DNA of 60,000 bases, taken from the NCBI GenBank assembly GCA_950295325.1, contig OX485804.1:22508001-22568000 (forward strand). Reading direction: 5' to 3'. Numbering within the stretch: position 1 is the first letter of the stretch; each line of letters begins with the position of its first letter. Under the pieces are notes generated by a model. That model made no database searches. It saw nothing but the letters and a program-made list of their open reading frames with translations, and was not told the origin of the DNA. The DNA is from Polytrichum commune (Eukaryota; Streptophyta; Polytrichopsida; Polytrichales; Polytrichaceae). Made by a program: the position numbers and the translations under genes. Of the stretch, positions 45,855-56,604 are shown one piece after another.

Positions 45855-46140
45855 TCCACTAAGGTAGATGGGTCTTAACTGACATTTTCTTAATCGGATC
45901 CGTATGTTTGATTGATATGTGGTTGAGGGACGATCAATGAGAAAACATCTTAAAGACATGTGTTTAAACATATGCACTTCTAATAACCATGACTGAATTA
46001 GGGTAGGTCCAATTTGTAAGATGGTTTTTGCATATCTTTCAATGTAGATTTGTTAATGTAACACGATTTTTGTTGTGTGAAGTAGAAGTTGGAGGAACAT
46101 GTAAAATGAACCAAACAACACCCACATACCTTATATGACA
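45855..46140 (+). mobile_element. family A element, copy A10
   Basis: Best preserved left end: TAAGGTAGATGGGTCTTAAC, then TCTTAATCGGATCCGTATGT, TTGATTGATATGTGGTTGAG, AGACATGTGTTTAAACATAT. Right end about CACCCACATACCTTATATGA. It interrupts the LTR-like start at 45812, so it is younger. Confidence 0.55.
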
Positions 46141-46928
46141 ACAAAATTTGTGGTTGAGGCCAGCAAGTGTTTCTTGAAGGCGAGATAACTTAAGATGAAC
46201 AATTTTTCATGCTCAAATGTTCTTTGCAAACAAAAAAAATGAAATTTGTTACAAAGCACTCAAAGATTACATCCATACATGTACGTTTTGAATGTCACAT
46301 CTCGACATGGCATACATCCATGGATAATAGTTTGATTGCAAATATTCATAAACAATTCACACTTAGGTATTATAAAATAAAGTTGTGTCTTAAGGATCAA
46401 ACTTACCTATGTAAGACAAAGTTTGAAAGATTGCAACAAAATAAAACGACTTGTACAAGAGGTGGTTTAAAATACTATAAATTGCATAGAATTCTACATT
46501 GTATTATATGTTAACATTTGTTGCAATTGGGGCCTATTTTCAATGTGTTTATTTCCTTCAAGAATCTCACTATGATTCAAATTCAATAAATATTATCTTT
46601 TATAGGAAACGACTCCCTAACACAAAGCTAAAAACAAAATCAATCATTTTTCTCGTCTCCCAAGCCCCAGTATAAGATTCAACAACCTTTCATGGTTAAT
46701 ATGTACACTAATATGTGCAATTAGGCTACGACGTGCTTTAGATGTATCAACATTTCCACACTATTTTGAGTATTTACTATCATAGTAACAAAATCAAACA
46801 TTTTATTTTATTTTGTTGTGGTTGCTATAGGGACGAAAAACGAAGTTATAAGTTTATGCAAGATAATTTGATGGGTTAAAGAGCCGCCTATTCGCAAAAA
46901 CAACCCAATTGCACATATCAATGCACTG
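46141..46928. other. intergenic, nothing recognised
   Basis: A 101-codon frame (46209-46514) lacks any domain I recognise. Confidence 0.4.
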
Positions 46929-47430
46929 AGGGCCACTTCACACACGTGACTGAGAGCCCGTGACCATTACACTTCAAGCACTCTCGTTGGTGGAAAAGGT
47001 GGAGCCGGTCCAACTTCGCTTCACACTACGCTTGAGGGACCAATAGAGTATGTGAATGCAAGATGGATGTAAAGTCTACATGGATGCCTACATGGCATCG
47101 AATGGATCATGTTTCATGGTCACTTGGACTATTTTCAAAAACCACCTCTTGGAGATAGGCCTAACACAAAACTAGGAGACCATGGACTCCGAACGCTCAT
47201 AACCGTTGATTCATTCTCTATCTTATCATGTGTGAGGACCCGCATGAATAAAAATTCATTGAAATAGCATTTGGTTGAGGACCCAGTCACATATGACTTC
47301 GCACTACACTTGAAGGTCAATGACCACACTACATGATTTTGGAGGTGTGTTGGGACGGCCTTTGGACACTTTCTTTTGAGCTCTCACAATTTCATGGTCA
47401 CGGCTCTTGGCTCGTGTGTGAAGTGGCCCT
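46929..47430 (+). mobile_element. family D element, copy D2 (full length)
   Basis: 502 bp with ends AGGGCCACTTCACACACG (46929-46946) and its inverse CGTGTGTGAAGTGGCCCT (47413-47430). The inverted similarity extends inward to GAGCCCGTGACCAT / ATGGTCACGGCTC, about 37 bp. Very close to D1 across the whole length. Confidence 0.85.
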
Positions 47431-48294
47431 CATTTAGTCACTACGCGGGTGCCATGAACGAGTGATAATACTATCTTAGTCCCATGGATTATCTTATAGG
47501 GGTCTAGGCAAAGAGCCCGTGTCTAAACGAGACATGTATAATAAAAGTGTTAAGTGTTAACCTATTAAATATCTCTTAAGGATGATATCACCTCAATGAT
47601 CACCCATGATGGAGTTGACAGCTCTGTAAGTGGTGCTAATTATGTTGGGTCCATATTTCATGATATAATAAGCCTCGATCTTTGGTTTGGATATTAGGTC
47701 ATAAACGGTCATTCATACTCTAAAAATATTTCGTAACATTATAGAGGAAGTTGGTGCCTAATTCGGCTGTTAAGAGTTATGAGTCATCTTGGTTCAAGGA
47801 TTTTACTTATAGCTTCGTCAATTGTTTACTTGCGATTGATCTCATGTTGTTTCCATTGAGAGTGAGGGGTACCACTTTCTTATATTCTATCGTGACACGT
47901 TCAAATATTGGCATTAGAGTTATCCGTAAAGTAAACCAATGAAACCATGGGTTTGGTTCTAAACCATGAGTTTGTGAGAGTTTTTAACAAAAATTTATTC
48001 CGAGTTTTTTTAATGATAAAACCACCATATACAAAGAGTGGTGTCAGATTATTAGAAACCCATCTTTTTAACTTCACTTACTAATATGGGTGGGCCAAGG
48101 TAGCCTTGTACAAGCCAATATGGGATTCAGGATAGTGGGTCCATGCACACACCTTATCGTAGATCCTGAATCCTGGCAAAGTTTTGGAGATGGCAAGAGG
48201 ATGCCCCCGAAAAATTCACTTGAATTTCAAAATAGGCTCTGACACACAACGAGCTACTAAGTTATTGATAGATAGTTCAATTAATAGTTGCAAA
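47431..48294. other. intergenic, nothing recognised
   Basis: No domain-bearing frame. The 63-codon frame at 47751-47942 is not supported. Confidence 0.4.
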
Positions 48295-48552
48295 ATTACC
48301 ACAAAGATTGTCATTTCAAGTTTCAATTAGATTTGAGAAGCAAAAGTTATAGGGGGTCTTAGACAAGGTTTATTTTGTTGTTGTTTTTTTTGGAAGTGGT
48401 CAAAATAAGTCCTCCCTGTTGTGTAAAAAATCGAAGCTAGAATGGTGCATGTATTATGCTTATGACATGTGTCATTTTGTTGTCTTATGTTATTTGAAAA
48501 CTTGGTCATACACCACTCAAATGTAGGTGTTTAATTAAGCCCGCATACCTTA
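48295..48552 (-). mobile_element. family B element (reverse), copy B2
   Basis: Complement of B: CACAAAGATTGTCATTTCAA, AGATTTGAGAAGCAAAAGTT, TATGACATGTGTCATTTTGT, GTCATACACCACTCAAATGT, AGGTGTTTAATTAAGC, ending CCGCATACCTTACATG. Internally shortened. Confidence 0.55.
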
Positions 48553-49431
48553 CATGAATGGTGACAATCTCAAAACCTTTTGAAAAAAAAAAATGAGGAA
48601 TTTGATATTCTATCTTGATGGTAAGTTGTGGAATTGACGAGCGGAATAATTATTGCAATAGTATCACCAATATAAAGGATTCCAATTCATGTATGTGACT
48701 TCGACGCAGGGTGCTCACCCTAAGTAGTTACCCAATCTCCAAGTGCACATGCTTTATTTCTTTCCCCACGCTATAAACATGAGTTCCATGATTTCAATGT
48801 GGTCAATGAATTCAACACTCAACACAACTACGACGGCCCATGTAATCAATTAAAACTGAAGTAATATTAAAATTGGACTCTTATAGCTTTTGCATCTCAG
48901 CTATGATTAAGCAATTTGAAACAACAACAACTTCCATGATTTGCAATTGTTAATCGGATGGAACGATTCCCAAACTTATGAAGTCGTCCATATTGTTTGT
49001 GGAGGTAGAAGTGCCCATGAGAGCACCAAAAATATCTCATGTCTATTACCGTAATTGTGCATTTTTTAAAGACTTCAAATGTTGGTCACATTTAAAGGTG
49101 GTTTTATAGTATTGTCTCTAACTATAGAAACACCACAATTGAGCAATCTTCTTGACCAGCAACAAGATTTTGGACCCTAGGAGTTTATATTAGGGTGAGT
49201 CCAAAGTATAAATGAAACGAGGTGGCGCTTTTGTGACATCACTTCACTTTCATTCATGTAGTGGAGCCTTAGTTAAACTCCTTCAGTCCCAATTTTTACT
49301 CTCAACCAATAAGATTGCACGACATGGAAATCTTTGTGGTCTTGGACCTTGACATAAAAACCACCATGAGGTAGAGGGTGCTAAAACCAACACCCTCAAT
49401 CCTTGCACAATAAGTACATGTTGATTATGGG
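48553..49431. other. intergenic, reverse H end near 49370
   Basis: GAGGTAGAGGGTGCTAAAAC + CAACACCC at about 49370-49398 is the reverse of family H ends. About 48880-48990 contains B-tail-like words (GCATCTCAGCTATGATTAAG, TTGCAATTGTTAATCGGATG). No gene. Confidence 0.4.
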
Positions 49432-50380
49432 AATGTCCACCACCTCGACATCAAACTCTACCATGATAGTTGCGTGCATTACAGGGTGACTGTGAACAAG
49501 CAAATCATTATCTCAACAATATTGAGTCAAACTAGTTTAAACCGTTATAACTTTTGCATACGGCATCCCCCCAAAACATACTTTGTTGCGTTGGAATCCC
49601 TTTTCAATTGCTAATGAGGAATATTTAGAACTTACGACAATATAATACTAATAAATATACTCAACGCTTGAGCGATAGTTTACAACCCTCGTAGTTGAGT
49701 TACTTGGTGTTACCTATGATATTACAATCCCTGATCCCCCATTATCGTCAATGTAACCTTTGTGTAAGTTCCCCATTGCCTCCCTTTCAATAACCCCATT
49801 GACTTTGGGAATGTCCACCACCTGAACATCATGCTCCCCTAATTTTTCTAAATAATCTACAAATGAAACTTTAAACCCTTATCACTTTTGCATACCGAAT
49901 CCCCCCCAAAAAAATACTTTGGTGCATTGAAACCCCCTTTCAATCACTACTACAAGAAACATGTATAAACAACATGTATAAACAACATCATAACAAGAAG
50001 TATATGCAACACTTAAGTGACAGCGTTGAGCCCCCTCGTGATTAAGTTACTCGGTGTAACTTAAGATATTTGATTTTGCAAATGTCCACCACATGAACAT
50101 CATGCTCCCCGAATGGTTTTAGATAATCACAAATTGAACTTTAAACCCTTATAACTTTTGCGTACCTAATCCAAAAGCCACATACTTTAGTGCGTTGGAA
50201 TTCCCCTTTCAATTGCTACACCCTTTTCTAACATTATCATAGAAGGATGATACGTTGAGTTAGGGTAAGCCCCCCTCCCCTCAATGGTAGTTAAGTGAAG
50301 TGAACTTACCTTATGATATTTTGAGTCCCCAATCGTTTTCCGACTGTCGTTGATGTTACCTTCACTTAACGTAAGGCCCC
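49432..50380 (+). repeat. tandem triplication, units about 270-380 bp
   Basis: AATGTCCACCAC occurs at 49432, 49810 and 50081. Each is followed by GAACATCATGCTCCCC (or GACATCAAACTCTACC), AACCCTTATAACTTTTGC, a C-run, ACTTTGGTGC-TTG, CCCTTTCAAT and GTGTTACC/GTGTAACTT. Units differ in length by internal deletions. No coding pattern. Confidence 0.7.
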
Positions 50381-50702
50381 CCAACGGCCGCTCCTTTAAT
50401 GGCCAGGCCGTCGCCATGCACGAGACTGCTTATCACCTTACACTGCCCATCATCAGCAAGCCAAGTGTCCCTTGAGAAGGCATGCTAAGACGTCATACAA
50501 TTAACGTCTTTCACATCGGAAATCCATGGTAAGGGTCACCAAATCTTATGGCAATGTACAAAGTAGCCAAACAAATTTAGGTGTAATTATCATAGCCTCC
50601 TCACCTTGGATGCCCGTCTTCGTCGACGCCAAGGACACACTACCTTACCCTAATTCATCGTTGGGTTGCAAGCTCGGTAAGATAATGGGTTGCAATTTGT
50701 GA
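50381..50702. other. intergenic, nothing recognised
   Basis: Slightly more GC-rich than its surroundings, with no recognised gene. Confidence 0.4.
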
Positions 50703-51087
50703 ATTAAGTATTAGGTAATCGTTTTATTGGAAAGGTTATCGGTGCAGAACCGGTTCTGCACTGATGACCAGTTCCAATAAAACGATTACCGGACATAACC
50801 GGTTGGCCGCTTTGTTGAGCCACGCAGGTGACCTAAACAATGGGTCACCTGTTGAAATTTGAGCATCCTTAAAATGCCACGTGTCGGAATAGTTCTCATA
50901 TTCATTTCAAATTACTTATAACCGGCTTTAAGTGATTCTGTAATCTGTCTATATCCGATTTAGATCATAACCGGTTGGGATGTCGAGGTTATCGTCTGCA
51001 AACTTGTGTGCTCAGAGCCAATCGTGTAGTGCCACCTCAGCGAAACAAAGCGGCCAACCGGTTACGGTAAGGTAAGGTAAGGTAAGA
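50703..51087 (+). mobile_element. family F foldback element, copy F1
   Basis: Two nested inverted structures. A 77-bp near-perfect hairpin lies at 50714-50790 (GGTAATCGTTTTATTGGAA and its inverse, with an inner GGTGCAGAACC pair). It is followed by a body bounded by a perfect 20-bp inverted repeat AACCGGTTGGCCGCTTTGTT (50797-50816) and its inverse at 51044-51063. Immediately after is a GGTAA pentamer run (about 51066-51085). Copy F2 at 53773-54025 has the same parts in reverse orientation, so hairpin and body move as one unit. No coding capacity. Confidence 0.8.
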
Positions 51088-52696
51088 TTACCCTCGGATA
51101 CCTAGAACCCGAATGGTTTTCGTTATTGCTAGAATGGTCGAGGTTACATGTTTTCTTGTTTGCAAAGTCACGAGGATTTCAACGCGTTAAAGAACGCATC
51201 ATTTGGACGTTGTATGCAAAAGTTACGAAGGTTTGAAATATCACTTGAAGGTGACCTAAAATCGATACTTATATCGGATGTTCGGGCTGTGTACATTTCT
51301 TCACGGTCAATGCGGTCCTATTGTACGAGATATTTAGGTGTTAGATTTTGGTGGATTGTTGGTTTTGGGTATATTAACTATAGGTGTTGAGTGTATTTAG
51401 TGTTGTTAGTGTGATTCCACTGTGTAAGAAACCTTTGAGTTCTTGTCGTTGTGTCATTAATTCATGGGTTCTTGCCGAAGTTGTATTTCAAACCTAGTAG
51501 ATTGGGTAAGATGATGTAAGAAACACAAATTTGAGTCGATTTCAAGCATAGTTGCCTCCCATTCTTATGTCACATGAAGCTTAGTATTAGGCCTACAAGG
51601 TGATGACTTTACTTTGTTACTATTTTCTACCTTACGTCATCATATGATGTGCCAATGTACTATCTTGCACGTAATGCATTGATAACAATCCATGCAAAAT
51701 ATTGCATAGCATTTTTTTAGCAAGATATATTTGGAGTCATGTTTTCCAAATTCTTATACATCTTGGTTAAATTATTGCACGTCTATGATACCTAGTCAAT
51801 GAGAATGGTGGGTATAGGGTGGGACACCCATTTACATGTGCTATGTAAGTTAGTAGAAAGGTCTTTGCTAATCCGTATTAATTGGGCAGGAAAAAGTTGA
51901 TTGCAACAAATAAAATTTTAAATGGGGGCAATGTGCAGTTCATCAAATGTTCACCTCTTGCCACCATGCACTCACACATACGTAAGGACCACCTCTGACA
52001 TGAGGCAGTAGTTTGTCTTACAACCATGCTCAATTTGCCACCATGCTATTCATTGCCCATTGCCAAAGTTTCATTGTGCACGTGGATGGGGCAATTACAC
52101 TACAATGGAGGGTGTGGGTTTCAACAAAACTTCATGGCACATACCATTCAAAAAGCAATCCATGTAGGATTATGCGGTGTGTGAGTGTTTGTTTCAAAAG
52201 GATGAGCCACAGTTATTGATAGGACGTGATAATTAATCATGAACTACTATATGGACAATTTTGGCCGTCTCATTTGCACTTGATCGTTCTACTTGTATTG
52301 ACATTGCCCATTTTAAATTAAATGAGTGAGGTGACAACAACACATTTATAAGACCTCCCCATGTTAACATGTTATTAACACATGCCACTCCAATTGTCTA
52401 GTCAGACTGGGAATGATCTGGGTCCAAGACCATGGGTTTTCCCCTTACTCTTTTTTGTATACCTCCATCCAAGACCTTACATAGTATAAAATTGGCTACC
52501 TCACAATCAAAAGTTGCATAAAACCAAGTTATTTACCTGCATCAATACCCAAATGGCTATCCATGTGGCCCACACTAATTTCAAATCGAAGATTTGGCAC
52601 GGGTTGGAAATTAATGTGGGCTCTATAGAATTAACATGGCCCTCTTTGATAGGAGTATCTAGTGTAGTTGGCCATCTTACCAAGTAATAAGCACTA
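51088..52696. other. intergenic, nothing recognised
   Basis: Frames at 51148-51390 (80 codons), 52013-52219 and 52507-52785 show no domain. No repeat assigned. Confidence 0.4.
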
Positions 52697-53075
52697 AGAT
52701 ATGCGGGTGTTATTTGGATAGTCTCCTTAATTGAACACAAATATTTGATTGGTGTGTTGCTAGGTGAGGACCAAAGAACAAACAATACAAAAGGCGCATG
52801 TTCATAAGAGATTGGACCATGTCTTCAAGTTTAGTAAACTACTCCATATTCAATAGCAAACACTATGGGTAGGACCTATGTATTTACTTAAATAACAAAC
52901 AAACATGTACATCCGATAAGCATAATTAAATAAAGGGAAGTTCGATTTTCAATTTGGTGTTTATTGACATTTTATCTAGCTGCATCAATGTAACAAAAAT
53001 TCCAAGACGTAATTATGATCAACAGAAGATGGAGAACCAAAAAAACATGAACATGACAACACATGCATACACGTC
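52697..53075 (+). mobile_element. diverged family A element, copy A11
   Basis: CACTAAGATATGCGGGTGTT, GATTGGTGTGTTGCTAGGTG, AGGACCAAAGAACAAAC, GCGCATGTTCATAAGAGATT, GGACCATGTCTTCAA, TATTCAATAGCAAACACTAT, ending near CATACACGTCTTAAG. The left end and the start of A12 are alike (TACGTGGGTGTTATTTGG). Confidence 0.5.
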
Positions 53076-53077
53076 TT

Positions 53078-53440
53078 AAGGTACGTGGGTGTTATTTGGT
53101 TCGTTTTTCATGTTCTTCAACTTTTACCGATTAGAGTCACACAACAAAATTGGTGTTGCATTAGCAAATCTACAACTCATTCAAAACCTGGATTGAAACC
53201 GACCTTCTTCTGTACACTTGTCGATTCCTTAATTGAATACATAGATAGATCCTCCCAATCATGTCCATCATTGAGTGTAGAGTAGTTACTATACAATTCG
53301 ACAACGTCGTCCGATCTCTTTCTAACATGTGTCTTTATGGTGTTTGTTCTTCGATCCTCACCCAACCACATACCAATCAAACATAGGTGTCCGACCAAGA
53401 AAAAAATAACCGAATAATAACACCCCCCATACCTCACCTT
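53078..53440 (-). mobile_element. diverged family A element, copy A12 (reverse)
   Basis: Ends: AAGGTACGTGGGTGTTATTT and AATAACACCCCCCATACCTC, inverted to each other. Interior: GATTCCTTAATTGAATACAT, CCTCCCAATCATGTCCATCA, CCGATCTCTTTCTAACATGT, CCAACCACATACCAATCAAA, ATAGGTGTCCGACCAAG. Followed by a G-run of about 18 (53473-53490). Confidence 0.55.
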
Positions 53441-53654
53441 AGGCTAGCAATATAGGGATTTTGTGTGTGTGTGGGGGGGGGGGGGGGGGGCTAGGGCACG
53501 AGTGTGAAACTTCTTATCAACTCATGAGCTCACATGACAAAATCTATGTACAAATGGGACGGTGCGATTGCCCGTGAATGCATGACATCTCAGCCAGGTC
53601 TCATCTACTGAACAGGATGTCAACCAGGTCTCAATTGCTGAACTGGATCTCAAG

Positions 53655-54260
53655 CAGGTCTCAGGGAGAAGTGGCTGCTAGTTACAGATGAACCTGTTGA
53701 GTTTAAGAAAAAAAAAAAACTGGTTGAAGTTCATCAAGACTGCAGGAAAGTTACTCATCGTTTTAGAGGAACGTAACCGGTTGGCCGCTTTGTTTTGCCG
53801 AGGTGGCACTACACGATTGGCTCTGAGCACACATGTTTGCAGACGATAACCTCAACATCCCAGCCGGTTATGATCATCTAAATCAATTATGGTGACAGGT
53901 GACCCACTGTTTAGGTCACCTGCGCGGCTCAACAAAGCGGCCAACCGGTTACGTCCGGTAATCGTTTTATTGGAACCGGTTATCGGTGCAGAACCAGTTC
54001 CAATAAAACGATTACCTAATACTTATGCAATATGCTCCAATTTAGTAAAAGGAAAAACGTGAACGATGCCAACATACAAGCGGTTGGACTCGGAAACAAC
54101 GTTTAGGGTAGATTTATGGGCACAATTGGCCAAACTCCCCGTGTTTCCAAGGTCCTACTGGTTATTCTTTTACGTAATTTATAGAATATTCCATAGATTC
54201 TTCTCAAGCATGGGTTATTCTTCCTGACGTCTTGAGCTTCAGCCGGTGATTTGCTAGAAA
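53655..54260. mobile_element. family E copy or copies (E7), split by element F2
   Basis: Left part 53655-53772 is forward E (CTAGTTACAGATGAACCTGTTG, AACTGGTTGAAGTTCATC, TACTCATCGTTTTAGAGGAA). After F2, 54030-54125 continues forward (AGCGGTTGGACTCGGAAAC, TTTATGGGCACAATTGG). From 54127 to 54260 the sequence is reverse E (CCCCGTGTTTCCAAGGTCCT, GAATATTCCATAGATTCTTC, GTCTTGAGCTTCAGCCGGTG). So two E copies in opposite orientation are joined and one is interrupted. Confidence 0.6.
53773..54025 (-). mobile_element. family F foldback element, copy F2, nested in an E element
   Basis: The same 20-bp perfect inverted repeat AACCGGTTGGCCGCTTTGTT (53775-53794; inverse 53931-53950), then a 60-bp hairpin 53957-54016 with the GGTAATCGTTTTATTGGAAC arms. 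Relative to F1 the body lacks about 100 bp of the middle. It interrupts E7 right after TTTTAGAGGAAC. Confidence 0.8.
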
Positions 54261-54665
54261 CAACACTTGGATCTCGGCCGCTTATTACCTTATGCCCTAA
54301 AACCTCCCGGGACACGGGTCTCAAATCCGGGGCATTATAAATTTGGGCGTAAAGTGGCTCGAGGTTCTTCAAATGGAATGGGCCCCTTGGGAGTTCAAAC
54401 ACGTCCCGTGGTCCCATTCGTTTTTGAAAAAGCAAAAACAACCAACACCAACTTAAGTAAGGGAGATGGAAGGCTTGCATGCAAGGACGCCGTTTATGAC
54501 AAAAATAGAACTCCTCATTCCGTCCGTTTGTCCCCAAAATACGGGGAATATGAATGATGACAATGAAAAAGGGTGAGGGAATATGAAGGAATAGAGGGAA
54601 TCTGTGCAGCAGCCTCACTGACAGCCCTACTCTCCTGGTCACAGTGGATGAATGCACAAGGGCTG
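54261..54665. other. intergenic, GC-richer, no supported gene
   Basis: A 184-codon minus frame (54657-54103), the longest uninterrupted frame in the window, runs through here into the E7 repeat. Its product shows no recognisable domain. Listed as unsupported. Confidence 0.4.
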
Positions 54666-55175
54666 AGGGCCCACGTCACACACACGAGACTGAAGGGGCC
54701 CGTGACCATGAAATTGTGAGAGCCCGCAAGAAAGTGTCCCAAGGCCGTCTTAACACACCTCCAACATCATGTAGTGCGGTCACGGACCCTCAAGTGTGGT
54801 GTGAAGTCATATGTGACCGGGTTCTCAACCAAATGTTGTTTCGATGAATTTCTTTTCATGTCGGTTCTCACACATGATAAGATAGAATGAATCAACGGTT
54901 GGGAGTGTTCGGAGTGCCATGGTCTCATGGTTTTGTGTTAGGACTACCTCCAAGAAGTGGGTTTGAAAGTAGTCCAAGTGACCATGAAACATGATCCATT
55001 TGATGCCATGTAAAAATTCATGTGGACTTTACATCCATCTTGCATTCACGTACTCAGTTGGTCCCTCCTCGAGCGTAGTGTGAAGCGAACTTGGACCGGC
55101 TCCGCCTTTTCCACCAATGAGAGTGCTTGAAGCGCAATGGTCACGGGCTCTCAGTCTCATGTCTGAAGTGACCCC
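54666..55175 (-). mobile_element. family D element, copy D3 (reverse)
   Basis: Left end GAGGGCCCACGTCACACAC...GGGCCCGTGACCATGAAATT. Interior as the complement of D1: CACTACATGATGTTGGAGG-type block, CTCAAGTGTGGTGTGAAGTC, CAACCAAATG, AGTCCAAGTGACCATGAAAC, CGAACTTGGACCGGCTCCGC. Right end GGTCACGGGCTCTCAGTCTC...TGAAGTGACCCC. Confidence 0.75.
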
Positions 55176-55264
55176 AAGTGAATGATATGGAATTAATTAA
55201 TTATGTTTGTTACACTGGGTAGAAGCGCGTGGAGTCAATTGGATGAATTGTGGTTGGATGAAAA

Positions 55265-55530
55265 CATGGGAGCTTGGCTCAATCTCATCAATGAACTGGG
55301 GAGGACCGACCCGCTTAGTTTACAAATGAACCACTTGAGTTTGAGAAATAACCAGTTGAAGTTCGAGGCTTCATGAAACTCACCCACCGTTTTAGAGAAA
55401 TCTACAAAACTTACCTCGAATTAATAAATAAAAACCGGAAGATGATCACACCATGTAACCGGTTGGATTTGGAAACACTAGGAGTTTGACCAATTGTGTT
55501 CAAAAATCTCCTCGGACACTAGGATGCATT
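55265..55530 (+). mobile_element. family E element, copy E8 (near full length)
   Basis: GCTCAATCTCATCAATGAAC, TGGGGAGGACCGACCCGCTT, AAATGAACCACTTGAGTTTG, AGAAATAACCAGTTGAAGTT, CGAGGCTTCATGAAACTCAC, CCACCGTTTTAGAGAAATCT, TTACCTCGAATTAATAAATA, ATCACACCATGTAACCGGTT, GGATTTGGAAACACTAGGAG, GACCAATTGTGTTCAAAAAT. Best single reference copy of the family. Confidence 0.75.
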
Positions 55531-56194
55531 ACCAAAAGTTCACACTGGTTATCTCAATCAGTGTGTGTGGTACTAATTCTTGAAACATGCACTATTTTGT
55601 CATGTCAAGTGAGGGCTAAATGTTTTACTGAGTGATTCACAAATACATGCTCATTTACCATACATTTCAAGAAAATGAGTGTGTGTTCTAAGGTGCTTGT
55701 AGAGAGATAAAACATAATATATACAAACACATGTTTGTATGTGAATAGTGATGTTTCGAATAGTATTTTCAGTGAGGAGTGTTCAGATGAACATTGCTTC
55801 CTGGATCTTTGGTGGCACTAATTTCATAGCGTAAAGAAATATAGTTTCACCTTCACTAATTTCCCACACTCAGTATTATCCCCCCCCCCCCCCCACCCAC
55901 CCCTCACTAGTTGAGATAATCAATGTAGTAATTAAATGGATGAAGTTCATGGGGCATTGGTCTAGGCTTGAGGTTCGTGGCGTCTAACTTGTGTAAACGC
56001 ATCCAGTGTGGATGGAAGGGCTCTTGTAAGAAAAACCTCCTAGATATTGAAGGCAAATGCATCCAATTGAATTCCAACACATTATACTAATTGTAGGTTT
56101 TAAATGCCATTTTTAGAGTTTACTCCCTAAGAATAGTCATTTATAGCTATAAAACATTTCACTGCATCTTCACCTTTCCCGATAGATGAGTTTA
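55531..56194. other. intergenic with poly(C)
   Basis: A C-run of about 17 at 55879-55895. No gene recognised. Confidence 0.4.
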
Positions 56195-56515
56195 TGTAAA
56201 GTAGCAACACCTTAAACCAAGAAGTTAAGGTATTTGGCATACATACGGTAGCCGTATGAATTGAATGAATTTATTCCCAAGTAGAAGAAAGAGATAAGGT
56301 GTCCTGCAAGTTTTTTTCCTCCCAAATTCTTTGAAGTAAATACAAAATTTTGAAGTGAAAATTATGTTGTCAGCCAAAAATGTTAGGAGGGGGGGGGGCA
56401 CGATGTTCACTTGGCGCACGTTCTCATAATGGATTTGTACTCATTATGCAAATTTTCATGGTGTTGGTTTTCGTGGGGTGTTAGTTTTAGCACCATCTAC
56501 CTTAGAGACCGCTAA
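56195..56515 (+). mobile_element. family H dispersed repeat, copy H2
   Basis: GTAGCAACACCTTAAACCAA, GAAGTTAAGGTATTTGGCAT, GAAGTGAAAATTATGTTGTC, AGCCAAAAATGTTAGG then a G-run (about 56389-56398), GTGGGGTGTTAGTTTTAGCA, CCATCTACCTTAGAGAC. Colinear with H1. Confidence 0.6.
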
Positions 56516-56604
56516 TCTCTAGTTCATTAGTATACACTATGCATATATTTGATTTAGTGTGTTTCACAATCGGCCCCCCACAATGATTTTGCAACTTCTA
56601 AGTT

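Larger units (their letters stand above)
43928..45856 (+). mobile_element. LTR-retrotransposon-like unit without pol (non-autonomous)
   Basis: In order: an upstream region; a (CT)-rich stretch at about 44369-44398 next to TTGCTACTTAAGG (TATA-like); a second CT-rich leader (44410-44440); the 49/98-bp minisatellite (44688-45228); a 56-codon frame (45492-45662); then a polypurine AGAAGGGAGGA (45800-45810) immediately followed by TGTTACGATGGGG (45812), the layout of a polypurine tract abutting a 3' LTR start. The presumed LTR is cut after about 45 bp by copy A10. No reverse transcriptase, integrase or second LTR copy is visible, so the left limit and the class (LARD/TRIM-like) are inference. A host transcription unit is the alternative. 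Confidence 0.35.

Noticed and set aside
54103-54657. 184-codon minus-strand open frame, the longest in the window
   Set aside because: No domain or compositional bias of a protein; nearly 150 bp of it is family E repeat, and GC-richer sequence makes chance long frames likelier.
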